Assembly (NCBI GenBank): GCA_963977065.1
Contig: CAXBNF010000006.1
Location: 51,720-115,719 of the forward strand
Direction: 5' to 3'
DNA length: 64,000 nucleotides
Origin: Planktosalinus sp963977065
GTDB lineage: Bacteria > Bacteroidota > Bacteroidia > Flavobacteriales > Flavobacteriaceae
The notes under the pieces were generated by a model, which saw nothing but the letters and a program-made list of their open reading frames with translations, made no database searches and was not told the DNA's origin. Shown here in pieces: positions 41,192-50,426 of the stretch (the first letter of the stretch is position 1; every line of letters begins with the position of its first letter). The position numbers and the translations under genes were made by a program.

Positions 41192-42013
41192 TTATAAACT
41201 TTTTATCGTTTTCCTAATTGCCGTCAAGTCCCGCATTAATTTTTCCAGATACTGTAAGTCAAGCATATTAGCCCCGTCACTTTTGGCATTGGCCGGGTCA
41301 AAATGGGTTTCGATAAAAATACCATCCACACCCACTGCAATTCCTGCTTTGGCTATGGTAGAAATCATATCGGGTCGTCCTCCGGTGACACCGCTGCTTT
41401 GATTGGGCTGTTGAAGGCTATGTGTTACATCCAGAACGGTGGGTGCAAACTCCCGCATTGTGGGAATGCCTCTAAAATCAACTATCATATCCTGGTAGCC
41501 AAACATTGTTCCCCTGTCAGTTACCATAACTTGTGGATTGCCACAATCGGTTACTTTGGTGACGGCGTGCTTCATGCTTTCAGGACTCATAAATTGTCCT
41601 TTTTTGAGGTTGACTACTTTTCCGGTATTGGCTGCAGCGACTACCAAATCTGTTTGGCGAACTAAAAATGCAGGAATTTGCAGCACGTCCACATATTCAG
41701 CAGCCACAGCGGCATCACTCACTTCGTGTATGTCTGTGACTGTGGGTACATCAAAAGTTTCAGAAACTTTTCTGAGAATCTTTAATGCTTTTTCATCGCC
41801 AATGCCCGTAAAGCTATCGATACGGCTTCGGTTTGCTTTTTTAAAACTTCCTTTGAAGATGTATGGAATTTCTAGTGAGTCGGTGATTTTTACTACCTGC
41901 TCAGCGATACGTAAAGCCATTTCTTCCCCTTCAATGGCACAAGGACCAGCCAGTAAAAAGAAATTGTTGGATTGGATGTGTTTTATTTTGGGTATTAAGT
42001 TGAGTTGCATCAT
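41192..42013 (-). CDS. kdsA: KDO-8-phosphate synthase
   Basis: Condenses phosphoenolpyruvate with arabinose 5-phosphate to KDO-8-phosphate for lipopolysaccharide inner core. The 273-aa protein has the signature LAGPCAIEGEE, FKGSFKKANRSR, QIPAFLVRQTDL and GVDGIFIETHFDPANAKSDG. Cys in AGPCAIE suggests the metal-dependent class, but this is not certain. Starts at ATG 42013 or 42010. A strong promoter lies upstream. It probably drives the secreted protein gene downstream too. Confidence 0.96.
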   Translation of the reverse strand: MMQLNLIPKIKHIQSNNFFLLAGPCAIEGEEMALRIAEQVVKITDSLEIPYIFKGSFKKANRSRIDSFTGIGDEKALKILRKVSETFDVPTVTDIHEVSDAAVAAEYVDVLQIPAFLVRQTDLVVAAANTGKVVNLKKGQFMSPESMKHAVTKVTDCGNPQVMVTDRGTMFGYQDMIVDFRGIPTMREFAPTVLDVTHSLQQPNQSSGVTGGRPDMISTIAKAGIAVGVDGIFIETHFDPANAKSDGANMLDLQYLEKLMRDLTAIRKTIKSL

Positions 42014-42030
42014 GTATGTTTATTAGTTGG

Positions 42031-42060
42031 CAAAGATAGTTAAAAGCAACTTTTGCTCAA
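42031..42060 (-). promoter_or_regulatory. kdsA promoter
   Basis: Minus-strand TTG (42058-42060), 19-bp spacer and perfect TATCTTTG (42031-42038), 18 bp before the first kdsA ATG. Confidence 0.7.
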
Positions 42061-42090
42061 CTTTAAAGAAATAAGCAATTTTTTTAAAAA

Positions 42091-43473
42091 TCACTCTTTT
42101 AAAATTTTATGGATTTTGAAACTGCCATTAGAGTCTTCTACCTTTATGAGGTAGATGCCTTTTTGCATTTCGGAAAGGTCAATTTGGTTGTTTTCTATTT
42201 TTGCACGAATTTCTTGTCCTAATATGTTATAGGCAGATATATTTAAAATAGGAAGCTTTGATTCAACATAAAGAATTCCAGATGTTGGGTTTGGATAAAT
42301 TAGATAAGTGTTATTTTCATTTTCTGAAATACTTAAGGTGTTGCCTTTGTACCATGCTAACTTATCGTCAGCAATTGAAGCCGAAACAATATCAAGAAAG
42401 CCATCATTATCAAAATCGGCAGCTTTGGCATCTGTTATAAAATTTATTTCTGTACTGATTACTTGAGGGGCACCAAAAGTACCCAGTCCATTTTCGTTTT
42501 CCATCCAAGCCAGAGTGTCGCTAAATCTATTCCAAACTAAAATGTCATTGTCTAAGTCATTATCGAGGTCATAAAAAAGATATTGATGACTAGTATCCAT
42601 TATGAATTGAAGGTCGCCAAAGTTACCTTGATTATCTAAGTTTTCTAACCAAAAGGTGTTTATAAAACCATCATCATCTACTGAAGTGATAATAAGATCC
42701 TTTTTTCCATCACCATTGATATCTTCATATTGAAATTCAACGATGTTTGTTCCTCCTGATTGAAACCAATCAAATTGATATATAATTTGCTTGGGACCAA
42801 ACGTTAAGTTCCCTAAATTTTTATACCAAAAAATATTGCCTTCAGCATAAACAAAATCTGTAGCCAAAATATCTAAAAGACCATCGTTGTCAATATCTAC
42901 AAGCACTTTTTTTGTAAATTCAGAAGCATTTTGAATCAATAAATTTTCCTCACTAAAAGTGCCTTGCCCGTCAAGGTTTTCATACCAAACTATCCGCCCT
43001 GTAAAGTTGCCAAATATTGAAGCAATCAAATCTTGATCGCCATCATTATCGAAATCAACAGGAATCACCGATGTGATAAAGTCTTGTTCCATTATGATTT
43101 GCTCCGGACCAAAGCCTCCCGCACCATCTAGATTTTCCAACCAGGCAATGTATCTGCTATTGTTACTGAGATATAAAATATCTTGATCTCCATCGTTATC
43201 TATATCAACAAAGTCAACAGAAAGATAAAAAACAGGAACTTCATTAATAATATTTTCAGAACCAAAATTAGAACCGTCAAGATTTTTATACCAACTCATT
43301 TTATAATCTTGTGACCCCGCAGTTAAAACATCAATGAACCCGTCATTGTCAATATCATAAGGAATGGATATATAGGGTCTTTCAGTTGTAGTGGAAATAA
43401 TCTGCTGAGGCCCATATTGTGCAACAACTAGAATGCATTGAAACAAAAACAGAAGAGTAAATGAATTTTTCAT
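42091..43473 (-). CDS. FG-GAP/VCBS-repeat T9SS-secreted protein
   Basis: A 460-aa protein with a signal peptide (MKNSFTLLFLFQCILVVA) and about seven FG-GAP/VCBS repeats with the calcium-binding-like signature DIDNDGFIDVLTA, DFDNDGDQDLIAS, DINGDGKKDLIIT, predicting a seven-bladed propeller. The C-terminus (YPNPTSGILYVESK to KILKE) is a type A T9SS sorting domain. A surface adhesion or scavenging role is likely; the ligand is unknown. Confidence 0.9.
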   Translation of the reverse strand: MKNSFTLLFLFQCILVVAQYGPQQIISTTTERPYISIPYDIDNDGFIDVLTAGSQDYKMSWYKNLDGSNFGSENIINEVPVFYLSVDFVDIDNDGDQDILYLSNNSRYIAWLENLDGAGGFGPEQIIMEQDFITSVIPVDFDNDGDQDLIASIFGNFTGRIVWYENLDGQGTFSEENLLIQNASEFTKKVLVDIDNDGLLDILATDFVYAEGNIFWYKNLGNLTFGPKQIIYQFDWFQSGGTNIVEFQYEDINGDGKKDLIITSVDDDGFINTFWLENLDNQGNFGDLQFIMDTSHQYLFYDLDNDLDNDILVWNRFSDTLAWMENENGLGTFGAPQVISTEINFITDAKAADFDNDGFLDIVSASIADDKLAWYKGNTLSISENENNTYLIYPNPTSGILYVESKLPILNISAYNILGQEIRAKIENNQIDLSEMQKGIYLIKVEDSNGSFKIHKILKE

Positions 43474-43510
43474 TTGATTGATAATTTATTTAAGCATTAC
43501 CTTATTGAGG

Positions 43511-43518
43511 CAAAGTTA
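43511..43518 (-). promoter_or_regulatory. -7 box of the FG-GAP gene
   Basis: Minus-strand TAACTTTG is an exact TAnnTTTG, 38 bp before the ATG at 43473. No clear -33. Confidence 0.5.
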
Positions 43519-43712
43519 AAGATAGAAATAAATTTTGGATACTTGAAAAAATGAAGCAATTTTAAGTTATAACTACTTAAAAATAAATTTTTTAAGCTAA
43601 AAAAAGTTGGATTTGGATTTAAAAGATCACTCTTCCTTTATGGCTTCCTTTTAAATTAAAATTTAACAAGCTGTATTTTAAGACCTCACGTAAAATCTAT
43701 TAAAATAAACCG

Positions 43713-43720
43713 TACCTTTG
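43713..43720 (+). promoter_or_regulatory. -7 box of typA
   Basis: TACCTTTG, exact TAnnTTTG, 25 bp before the ATG at 43745. It lies in the extended frame, confirming the downstream start. Confidence 0.6.
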
Positions 43721-43744
43721 CACGCTCAAAAAGAAGCCCTTTTT

Positions 43745-45544
43745 ATGACTAAAGTTAAAAACATCGCCATTATTGCTCACGTTGACCACGGTAAAACTAC
43801 ATTGGTTGACAAAATTATGTACCACTGTAACCTTTTTCGTAGCAACGAAAACACAGGTGATCTCATCCTTGACAATAATGATTTAGAACGTGAACGTGGT
43901 ATTACCATCACTTCAAAAAATGTCTCTGTCGTTTACAAAGACACTAAAATTAATATTATTGACACCCCCGGTCACGCCGACTTTGGAGGTGAAGTGGAAC
44001 GCGTGCTTAATATGGCAGATGGTGTGTTGTTGCTTGTAGATGCTTTTGAAGGTCCTATGCCACAAACGCGTTTTGTATTGCAAAAAGCCCTTGACCTTGG
44101 CTTAAAGCCTTGTGTTGTTATCAATAAAGTAGATAAAGAAAACTGTACTCCGGAAGAAGTACACGAAGCCGTTTTTGACTTGATGTTTGAATTGGGTGCC
44201 GAAGAGTGGCAGTTAGACTTCCCATCTGTTTATGGTTCTGCCAAACACAACTGGATGAGTGACGACTGGAAGAAACCTACTAACAATATTGAACCTCTAC
44301 TCGATATGGTGATTGAGCACATCCCTTCCCCAAAAATTGAAGAAGGTACCGTGCAAATGTTGATTACCTCTCTGGATTTCTCTTCTTTTACCGGAAGAAT
44401 CGCCATTGGCCGGCTTCAACGAGGCACTTTAAAAGAAGGAATGCCCATTTCATTAGTAAAAAGAGATGGAAGCAAAGTAAAATCCAGAATTAAAGAATTG
44501 CACACCTTTGAAGGACTGGGAAGAAAAAAAGTAACCGAAGTTTTTGCAGGTGATATTTGTGCCTTGGTGGGCCTTGAAAATTTTGATATTGGAGATACCG
44601 TAGCCGATTTTGAAAATCCGGAAGGATTAAAAACCATTGCTATTGATGAGCCCACAATGAGTATGTTGTTTACCATCAACGACTCTCCCTTCTTTGGAAA
44701 AGACGGAAAGTTTGTGACATCAAGACATATCAAGGAGCGTTTGGAACGCGAATTGGAAAAAAACCTGGCGCTGCGGATGCAACCCACAGACAGTGCAGAT
44801 AAGTTTATGGTTTTTGGACGTGGTGTATTACACCTTTCGGTGTTGATTGAAACGATGCGTCGTGAAGGATATGAAGTACAAATTGGGCAACCACAAGTAA
44901 TCATTAAAGAAATTGACGGTGTTAAATGTGAGCCGGTTGAAGAATTAACCATCGATTTACCCGAAGAAGTTTCCGGAAGGGCCATTGATATGGTGACCAT
45001 CAGAAAAGGGGAAATGTTGAGTATGGAAGGCAAAGGCGAACGTATGATATGTAAATTCCATATTCCTTCAAGAGGAATTATTGGTTTACGTAATCAGCTG
45101 CTTACTGCTACTGCCGGTGAAGCAATTATGACACACCGTTTTCTGGAGTACCAACCGTTTAAAGGCGGAATTCCTGAGCGTCAAAATGGATCCTTAATTT
45201 CTATGGAAAACGGAAAAGCAATTCCTTATTCTATTGACAAACTTCAGGAACGCGGTAAGTTTTTTGTTGATCCAAATGAAGATATATATGAAGGCCAGGT
45301 AATTGGTGAAAACTCTCGTGGCGATGATATGGCTGTGAATGTAACCAAAACCAAAAAGCTTTCAAACGTGCGTTCCTCAGGAGCTGATGATAAAGCAAAG
45401 ATTGTTCCGGCGATTAAGTTTTCTTTGGAAGAAGCCCTTGAATATATTCAGAAGGACGAGTATGTTGAGGTCACGCCAAAATCAATCAGATTGCGTAAAA
45501 TTTACCTGAAAGAGGTGGATCGAAAGCGAAATGTAATCAATTAA
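43745..45544 (+). CDS. typA: ribosome-associated GTPase TypA/BipA
   Basis: Translational GTPase involved in ribosome assembly and stress responses. The 599-aa protein has G1 IAHVDHGKTTL, G3 DTPGHADFGGEV and G4 INKVDKE in the N-terminal 150 residues, followed by the EF-G-like beta-barrel domain and the TypA-specific C-terminal half (FHIPSRGIIGLRNQLLTATAG). Length is normal. It is a single gene with its own promoter and terminator. Confidence 0.97.
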   Translation: MTKVKNIAIIAHVDHGKTTLVDKIMYHCNLFRSNENTGDLILDNNDLERERGITITSKNVSVVYKDTKINIIDTPGHADFGGEVERVLNMADGVLLLVDAFEGPMPQTRFVLQKALDLGLKPCVVINKVDKENCTPEEVHEAVFDLMFELGAEEWQLDFPSVYGSAKHNWMSDDWKKPTNNIEPLLDMVIEHIPSPKIEEGTVQMLITSLDFSSFTGRIAIGRLQRGTLKEGMPISLVKRDGSKVKSRIKELHTFEGLGRKKVTEVFAGDICALVGLENFDIGDTVADFENPEGLKTIAIDEPTMSMLFTINDSPFFGKDGKFVTSRHIKERLERELEKNLALRMQPTDSADKFMVFGRGVLHLSVLIETMRREGYEVQIGQPQVIIKEIDGVKCEPVEELTIDLPEEVSGRAIDMVTIRKGEMLSMEGKGERMICKFHIPSRGIIGLRNQLLTATAGEAIMTHRFLEYQPFKGGIPERQNGSLISMENGKAIPYSIDKLQERGKFFVDPNEDIYEGQVIGENSRGDDMAVNVTKTKKLSNVRSSGADDKAKIVPAIKFSLEEALEYIQKDEYVEVTPKSIRLRKIYLKEVDRKRNVIN

Positions 45545-45563
45545 AAAAATACAGTATTTTTAT

Positions 45564-45597
45564 AACCTCCATAGTAATTAACTTTGGAGGTTTTTTT
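45564..45597 (+). terminator. typA terminator
   Basis: AACCTCC (45564-45570) pairs with GGAGGTT (45586-45592), followed by seven T residues. Confidence 0.8.
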
Positions 45598-45606
45598 ATG
45601 TAATCA

Positions 45607-45840
45607 ATGGAAATTGAACTATTTTCTTCAACCGAACTCGTGGGTTATTTGGCTTCTTTGCTTTTGATTATTTCATTTTTAATGAAAAATATTAGAACAC
45701 TGCGACTCATAAATTCGTTGGGGGGCATTACTTTTATCATTTACGGGTTCCTACTACAAACCTCCTGGCCTATCATTATAACTAATGCATTTATTGTTGG
45801 GGCAAATATTTACTATTTGTATTTTAGACGGGTAGTTTAA
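45607..45840 (+). CDS. YgjV-like small membrane protein
   Basis: A 77-aa protein with about three hydrophobic segments: LVGYLASLLLIISFLM, LINSLGGITFIIYGFLL and an AFIVGANIYYLYF end. The pattern fits the inner-membrane YgjV/PQ-loop-like family. It starts 10 bp after the typA terminator and overlaps the convergent gene by 17 bp. Function unknown. Confidence 0.7.
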   Translation: MEIELFSSTELVGYLASLLLIISFLMKNIRTLRLINSLGGITFIIYGFLLQTSWPIIITNAFIVGANIYYLYFRRVV

Positions 45841-46108
45841 AATAGAATAAGAAATAAATCAGAACGGCAATCACAAGTGTTATACTCACGGTAAAAAAAA
45901 TCAAAAATCGTCGCCGGCTGTTTCTTCTATTCTCCTTAAGCTTTTCTTGAAATTTCTTAAATTCCAATGGAGACATTTTTTTGCTATCGGTAAACTTCCC
46001 ATACGCACCCTTGTTTTCAATGATGTCTTTTTCAAAAAGAGGAGTCCTGTTTCTCTTGTTGTTTTTAAGAGAAACGAGTGAAGGAATGAAGTTACTTAAA
46101 AATGACAT
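45824..46108 (-). CDS. single-pass membrane protein of unknown function
   Basis: A 94-aa protein with a basic, polar N-terminus (about 65 residues, many Lys and Arg) and one C-terminal transmembrane helix (FLIFFTVSITLVIAVLIYFLF). It lies 7 bp after the peptide-binding lipoprotein gene on the same strand, so they probably form an operon. No family is recognised. Confidence 0.65.
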   Translation of the reverse strand: MSFLSNFIPSLVSLKNNKRNRTPLFEKDIIENKGAYGKFTDSKKMSPLEFKKFQEKLKENRRNSRRRFLIFFTVSITLVIAVLIYFLFYFKLPV

Positions 46109-46115
46109 TTAAAAA

Positions 46116-47735
46116 TTATTTTCCTTTTTTTACATATTTCAAAACAAGAAAATTCTGCGGATTAATACCTAGTCCTGTTACATTTTTTTGAACAAAGCGC
46201 ACGGCTTCATCATAAAACAAGGGTACAATAGGTGCATCTACAATCATAAGAGAATCCATTTTTTTATAAATGATTTTGCGTTCCTCAATTTTAACTAACG
46301 ATTTTGAATATTCAAATAAGCTGTCATACGTTTTATTTTGGTAAAAAGTATAATTAGGTCCGGCGGGGGTGTGGTTGGGGCTGTAAAATAAGGAGAGATA
46401 GCTTTCTGCATCGGGATAGTCTGCTATCCAGCTGGAGCGAAAGGCATCCAAAGAACCATCTGCCCGCGCTTGCCTGATTGCTGATGAAGGCATCACATCA
46501 ATTGTTGTTATGATTCCCATTTTTTCAAACTCACGCTGCAAGTATTCAAAAATATCCTGATAGTTGCTGTCTGTTGAAAGTGTTAAACCCGGTTTGGTAT
46601 CACCGCTTTCTTGTTTGTATTGCTCAAGTAGCATTTTGGCTTTTTTAGGATTGTAGCTGTAGCCATCAATCCCATCATAACCAGGAAGTCCCCGGGGGAT
46701 AATACCGCTTTTAGCGGGAGAGCCTATACCGTTTCTTAGATAAGTAATTACCAAATTTCGATCAAAGGAATAGTTCAATGCTTGTCTAAACAAGGGTGAT
46801 TGCAAAGCACTGTTTTTTTCTGAAAGCGTTTGAAGCGCAATAAACTCTGTGTTGAGGTATGGCCCTTTAATCATCGTTATGCGGTCTTTGTAATCTGGCT
46901 TGAGTGCTCCTGTTGCTGTGAGAAGTTCGTCTTTATAGGAAGCATCAAGCCCTGAAATAAAATCCAGTTTCCCTTGCGCAAATTGCAAAAACTCACTTTG
47001 CTTGTCTGGTAAAAAAGTGATAGCAACTGCTTCGAGATATGGCAACTGATTTCCATTTTTATCGGTTTCAAAATAGTTGTTGTTTTTTCGGAAAACCAAT
47101 TTGATATTTTCTTCCCAAAATTTAAAATGGAAGGGTCCTGTACCAATAGGATTTGAACGAAACTCATTTCCATAATGCCCCACCACTTCTTGAGGAACCA
47201 CAGAGCAATAACGCATCGCTAATAAACCCATAAATGGTGGAAATGCTTGCTTGAGTTGTATTTCAAAAACAGTATCGTTTATGGCATAAAATGTCTCCAC
47301 ATTTTGAAGAACCCAGCTACCGGGTGATGCCACTCGAGGGTCTTTTAAACGATTGAGGCTGTAAACAAAGTCTGAAGCCACCACCTTGCGTGTTGAGTCT
47401 TTTCCAAACAAGCCGTTTTTGTGAAAATATACATCATCACGCAGAAAAAATGTATACGTCTGGGTGCTGTCATTTATTTCCCAGCGATGGGCAATATCAG
47501 GCTGTATATTTAAAGAGTCATCTAGTTGCACTAAACCGTTAAAAAGTTGATTGGTTGCCCAGATGGTCGAGGCATTTCGCGCAAACGCAGGGTCAAGCGA
47601 GGCAATATTTTGATGTTCGTTATACCTAAAAACCAAATGGTCCCACTCTTCATTACGGGAATCTTTACAAGATAGAAGCGACACACAAAATGCGATGAAA
47701 AATAAATTGTTTATAAAAATAGTGTTGAGTTTCAT
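46116..47735 (-). CDS. peptide/oligopeptide-binding lipoprotein (SBP family 5)
   Basis: A 539-aa extracytoplasmic solute-binding protein. Signal peptide with lipobox ending at Cys23 (AFCVSLLSCKDS). Family 5 features include EHQNIASLDPAFARNASTIW, YTFFLRDDVYFHKNG and RQALNYSFDRNLVI. Probably feeds a peptide ABC transporter, though no permease or ATPase genes are nearby, so it may be an orphan. Substrate unknown. Confidence 0.92.
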   Translation of the reverse strand: MKLNTIFINNLFFIAFCVSLLSCKDSRNEEWDHLVFRYNEHQNIASLDPAFARNASTIWATNQLFNGLVQLDDSLNIQPDIAHRWEINDSTQTYTFFLRDDVYFHKNGLFGKDSTRKVVASDFVYSLNRLKDPRVASPGSWVLQNVETFYAINDTVFEIQLKQAFPPFMGLLAMRYCSVVPQEVVGHYGNEFRSNPIGTGPFHFKFWEENIKLVFRKNNNYFETDKNGNQLPYLEAVAITFLPDKQSEFLQFAQGKLDFISGLDASYKDELLTATGALKPDYKDRITMIKGPYLNTEFIALQTLSEKNSALQSPLFRQALNYSFDRNLVITYLRNGIGSPAKSGIIPRGLPGYDGIDGYSYNPKKAKMLLEQYKQESGDTKPGLTLSTDSNYQDIFEYLQREFEKMGIITTIDVMPSSAIRQARADGSLDAFRSSWIADYPDAESYLSLFYSPNHTPAGPNYTFYQNKTYDSLFEYSKSLVKIEERKIIYKKMDSLMIVDAPIVPLFYDEAVRFVQKNVTGLGINPQNFLVLKYVKKGK

Positions 47736-47794
47736 AAGTCTATTGTCATAAATCTAGTGTCTGTGTGCGATTATCCTATCTGTAAAAAAATTAG

Positions 47795-47802
47795 TATTTT
47801 TG
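47795..47802 (+). promoter_or_regulatory. -7 box of mtaB
   Basis: TATTTTTG, exact TAnnTTTG, 29 bp before the ATG at 47832. Confidence 0.6.
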
Positions 47803-47831
47803 CGACCCTGTAATTTTCCAAAAATACAAGA

Positions 47832-49166
47832 ATGAATCATAGAAAAAAAGTCGCCTTTCATACTTTGGGCTGCAAACTCAATTTTTCAGAAACTTCCACC
47901 ATTGCAAGAAGCTTTATTGAAGAAGGTTTTGAGCGCGTTGACTTTGAGGAAGAAGCTGATATCTATGTAATTAACACTTGTTCTGTTACTGAAAACGCCG
48001 ACAAGCGTTTTAAAACAATCGTTAAAAAAACACAAAAAATAAATCCCGAAGCCTTTGTTGCTGCAGTGGGTTGCTATGCGCAGTTAAAGCCTGAAGAACT
48101 TGCAGATGTCCATGGTGTTGACCTTGTTTTGGGTGCTACAGAAAAATTCAAAATCACCGATTACCTCAATGATTTGTCCAAAAATGATTTTGGAGAGGTG
48201 CATTCCTGCGAAATTCAACAAGCCGATTTTTATGTGGGTGCTTACTCAATTGGTGACCGCACAAGGGCTTTTTTGAAAGTGCAAGATGGGTGTGATTACA
48301 AATGTACGTATTGTACCATACCGCTGGCAAGAGGTATTTCGCGTAGCGATGCACTGGAAAATGTGTTGCAAAATGCCAGAGAAATTTCTGAACAAGGTAT
48401 CAAAGAGATTGTTTTAACGGGTGTGAATATTGGTGATTATGGAAAGGGCGAATTTGGGAACAAACGCCATAAGCATACGTTTCTGGATTTGGTGAAAGCC
48501 TTGGATGAGGTGGACGGGATTGAACGCCTGCGTATTTCATCTATTGAGCCCAATTTGTTGAAAAATGAAACCATTGATTTTGTTTCAAATTCAAACACTT
48601 TTGTGCCTCATTTTCACATCCCTTTGCAATCTGGCAGTAACGAAATATTAAAAAAAATGAAGCGCCGCTATCTGCGTGAATTGTATGTGGATCGGGTTCA
48701 AAAAATTAAAGAAGTGATGCCGCAAGCTTGTATTGGTGTGGATGTAATTGTGGGATTTCCCGGTGAGACTGATGACCATTTTCTGGAAACCTATCATTTT
48801 TTAAACGAGCTGGATATTTCTTATTTACACGTTTTTACCTATTCTGAAAGGGAAAATACTGAAGCAGCCGAAATGAAAAATGTAGTTCCAAAAAAAGTAA
48901 GAGCAAAACGCAGTAAAATGCTCCGCGGACTTTCCGTAAAGAAAAGAAGGGCCTTTTATGAATCACAATTAGGAACAAGCAGGACAGTGCTGTTTGAAGG
49001 CGAAAACAAAGAAGGCTACATCAACGGTTTTACTGAAAACTATATTAAAGTAAAATACCCTTGGAATCCAGAATTGGTAAACACTTTACACAAAATAAAA
49101 CTAACTGAAATAGATACGGATGGGCTGGTAAGGTTTGAATTTGAAAATGAACTTGTAATAATTTAG
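47832..49166 (+). CDS. mtaB: tRNA t6A37 methylthiotransferase
   Basis: Radical SAM enzyme converting t6A37 to ms2t6A37 in tRNAs reading ANN codons. The 444-aa protein has the N-terminal cluster cysteines Cys14, Cys50 and Cys81 (HTLGCKLNFSE, VINTCSVTE, AVGCYAQ), the radical SAM motif CDYKCTYC (Cys154, 158, 161), and a C-terminal TRAM domain. MiaB is the alternative, but the GCKLNFSE start is typical of MtaB. Confidence 0.93.
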   Translation: MNHRKKVAFHTLGCKLNFSETSTIARSFIEEGFERVDFEEEADIYVINTCSVTENADKRFKTIVKKTQKINPEAFVAAVGCYAQLKPEELADVHGVDLVLGATEKFKITDYLNDLSKNDFGEVHSCEIQQADFYVGAYSIGDRTRAFLKVQDGCDYKCTYCTIPLARGISRSDALENVLQNAREISEQGIKEIVLTGVNIGDYGKGEFGNKRHKHTFLDLVKALDEVDGIERLRISSIEPNLLKNETIDFVSNSNTFVPHFHIPLQSGSNEILKKMKRRYLRELYVDRVQKIKEVMPQACIGVDVIVGFPGETDDHFLETYHFLNELDISYLHVFTYSERENTEAAEMKNVVPKKVRAKRSKMLRGLSVKKRRAFYESQLGTSRTVLFEGENKEGYINGFTENYIKVKYPWNPELVNTLHKIKLTEIDTDGLVRFEFENELVII

Positions 49167-49200
49167 ATCACTTCTAACTTTTAACTTCGCACTTCTACCT

Positions 49201-49500
49201 TTAAATATTGATACCCACTGGTAGTAGGTCTTTGTATTTTCTTCTGTATTTTCTCACAAAAGAGGTAACCTCAGAACAGGTGGGAACTAAGCTGATGTTT
49301 CGATTTTTAACTTCTTGAAAAACAGCTTCCATAAAGGGCTCCAGAAGACCCTCATCTTTCATTTCATCAGGCATTTCAAATTTAGTGAGGAAAATTTTAC
49401 GCTCCTGCAAGCTGTATTCAATTCTCGCCATTTGTTCCTGATGGTAAAACTCAAATTGTCTTAAGAACTCGTTGTCTTTAATTTCTACTTCGCTAATCAT
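49201..49500 (-). CDS. YjdJ-type GNAT-fold protein
   Basis: A 99-aa small GNAT-fold protein of the Gcn5-related YjdJ/PF14542 group: FYHQEQMARIEYSLQERKIF, DEGLLEPFMEAVFQEVKNRNISLVPTCSEV and FVRKYRRKY match the family outline. Such proteins may transfer acyl groups to small molecules; no substrate is known. It is a single gene converging with mtaB. Confidence 0.83.
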   Translation of the reverse strand: MISEVEIKDNEFLRQFEFYHQEQMARIEYSLQERKIFLTKFEMPDEMKDEGLLEPFMEAVFQEVKNRNISLVPTCSEVTSFVRKYRRKYKDLLPVGINI

Positions 49501-49637
49501 GATAAATCAATGTATTGTTTAAGGCTTTTAAAAAGTAGGTTGGGTTTTAAAACACAAATAATAAACAGAAAAAATCATTTTCTGCCGGGGAATTATTAAT
49601 AGTTTTAATGGATTTTTATCGCTGTAGAATAAATCCT

Positions 49638-49645
49638 TAATTTTG
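49638..49645 (+). promoter_or_regulatory. -7 box of the hydrolase/transglycosylase operon
   Basis: TAATTTTG, exact TAnnTTTG, 56 bp before the ATG at 49702. It may drive the three plus-strand genes that follow. No -33 TTG is evident. Confidence 0.45.
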
Positions 49646-49701
49646 TGGTACAAATTTACGAATAAAAGTTGATTTTATTAAAAATCTGCTGTTAAATTAA
49701 A

Positions 49702-50379
49702 ATGAATCAAGAAATTATACCCATTTATTTTGTTCCCGGTCTAGCCGCCGGCAGAGAAATATTTAAAAACATTTCACTTCCTGACGACCAATTTAAAGTC
49801 CATATTATTGAATGGAAAATACCCGAAAATAAAGAAACCATTGCGGAATATGCTCAAAGAATGGCGGCAGAAGTTAAAGAAGAAAATGCGGTACTCATAG
49901 GGGTTTCATTTGGAGGAGTGATGGTTCAGGAGATGAGCGCTTATTTAAAACTTAAAAAAATCATCATCATTTCGAGTGTTAAAACCAAACATGAGTTGCC
50001 ACTAAGACTTCAATTTGCAAGAAAAACACTGGCTTATAAACTTGTTCCAACCAAGTTGGTAATAAGCGCAGACGATTTAACTAAATTTGCCATAGGACCC
50101 AAAACCAAAAAAAGATTGGAAATGTATCAGGAATACCTCTCTGTGAGAAACGAGCACTATCTGGATTGGGCAATTGAAAATATGGTGTGCTGGGATAGAG
50201 AAACAGCAGACCAAAATGTGATTCACATACACGGTGATGAAGACTTGGTTTTTCCAATTGAAAAAATTAAAGATTGCATTGTTGTCAAAGGAGGAACACA
50301 CATTATGATTCTCAATAAATTCAAATGGTTTAATGAAAACCTGCCTAAAATTATTTTAGAGAATACAGAAGTGAACTAA
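49702..50379 (+). CDS. cytosolic alpha/beta hydrolase
   Basis: A 225-aa hydrolase with a likely nucleophile Ser in LIGVSFGGVMVQEM (GVSFGG elbow), an acid in IHGDEDLVFP and a His in VVKGGTHIMILN. No signal peptide. It starts a plus-strand run followed by the lytic transglycosylase 47 bp later. Substrate unknown. Confidence 0.85.
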   Translation: MNQEIIPIYFVPGLAAGREIFKNISLPDDQFKVHIIEWKIPENKETIAEYAQRMAAEVKEENAVLIGVSFGGVMVQEMSAYLKLKKIIIISSVKTKHELPLRLQFARKTLAYKLVPTKLVISADDLTKFAIGPKTKKRLEMYQEYLSVRNEHYLDWAIENMVCWDRETADQNVIHIHGDEDLVFPIEKIKDCIVVKGGTHIMILNKFKWFNENLPKIILENTEVN

Positions 50380-50426
50380 AAAATAATTCCTAACTTAAAC
50401 CCACTTTACAAAAACAGTTATAACCC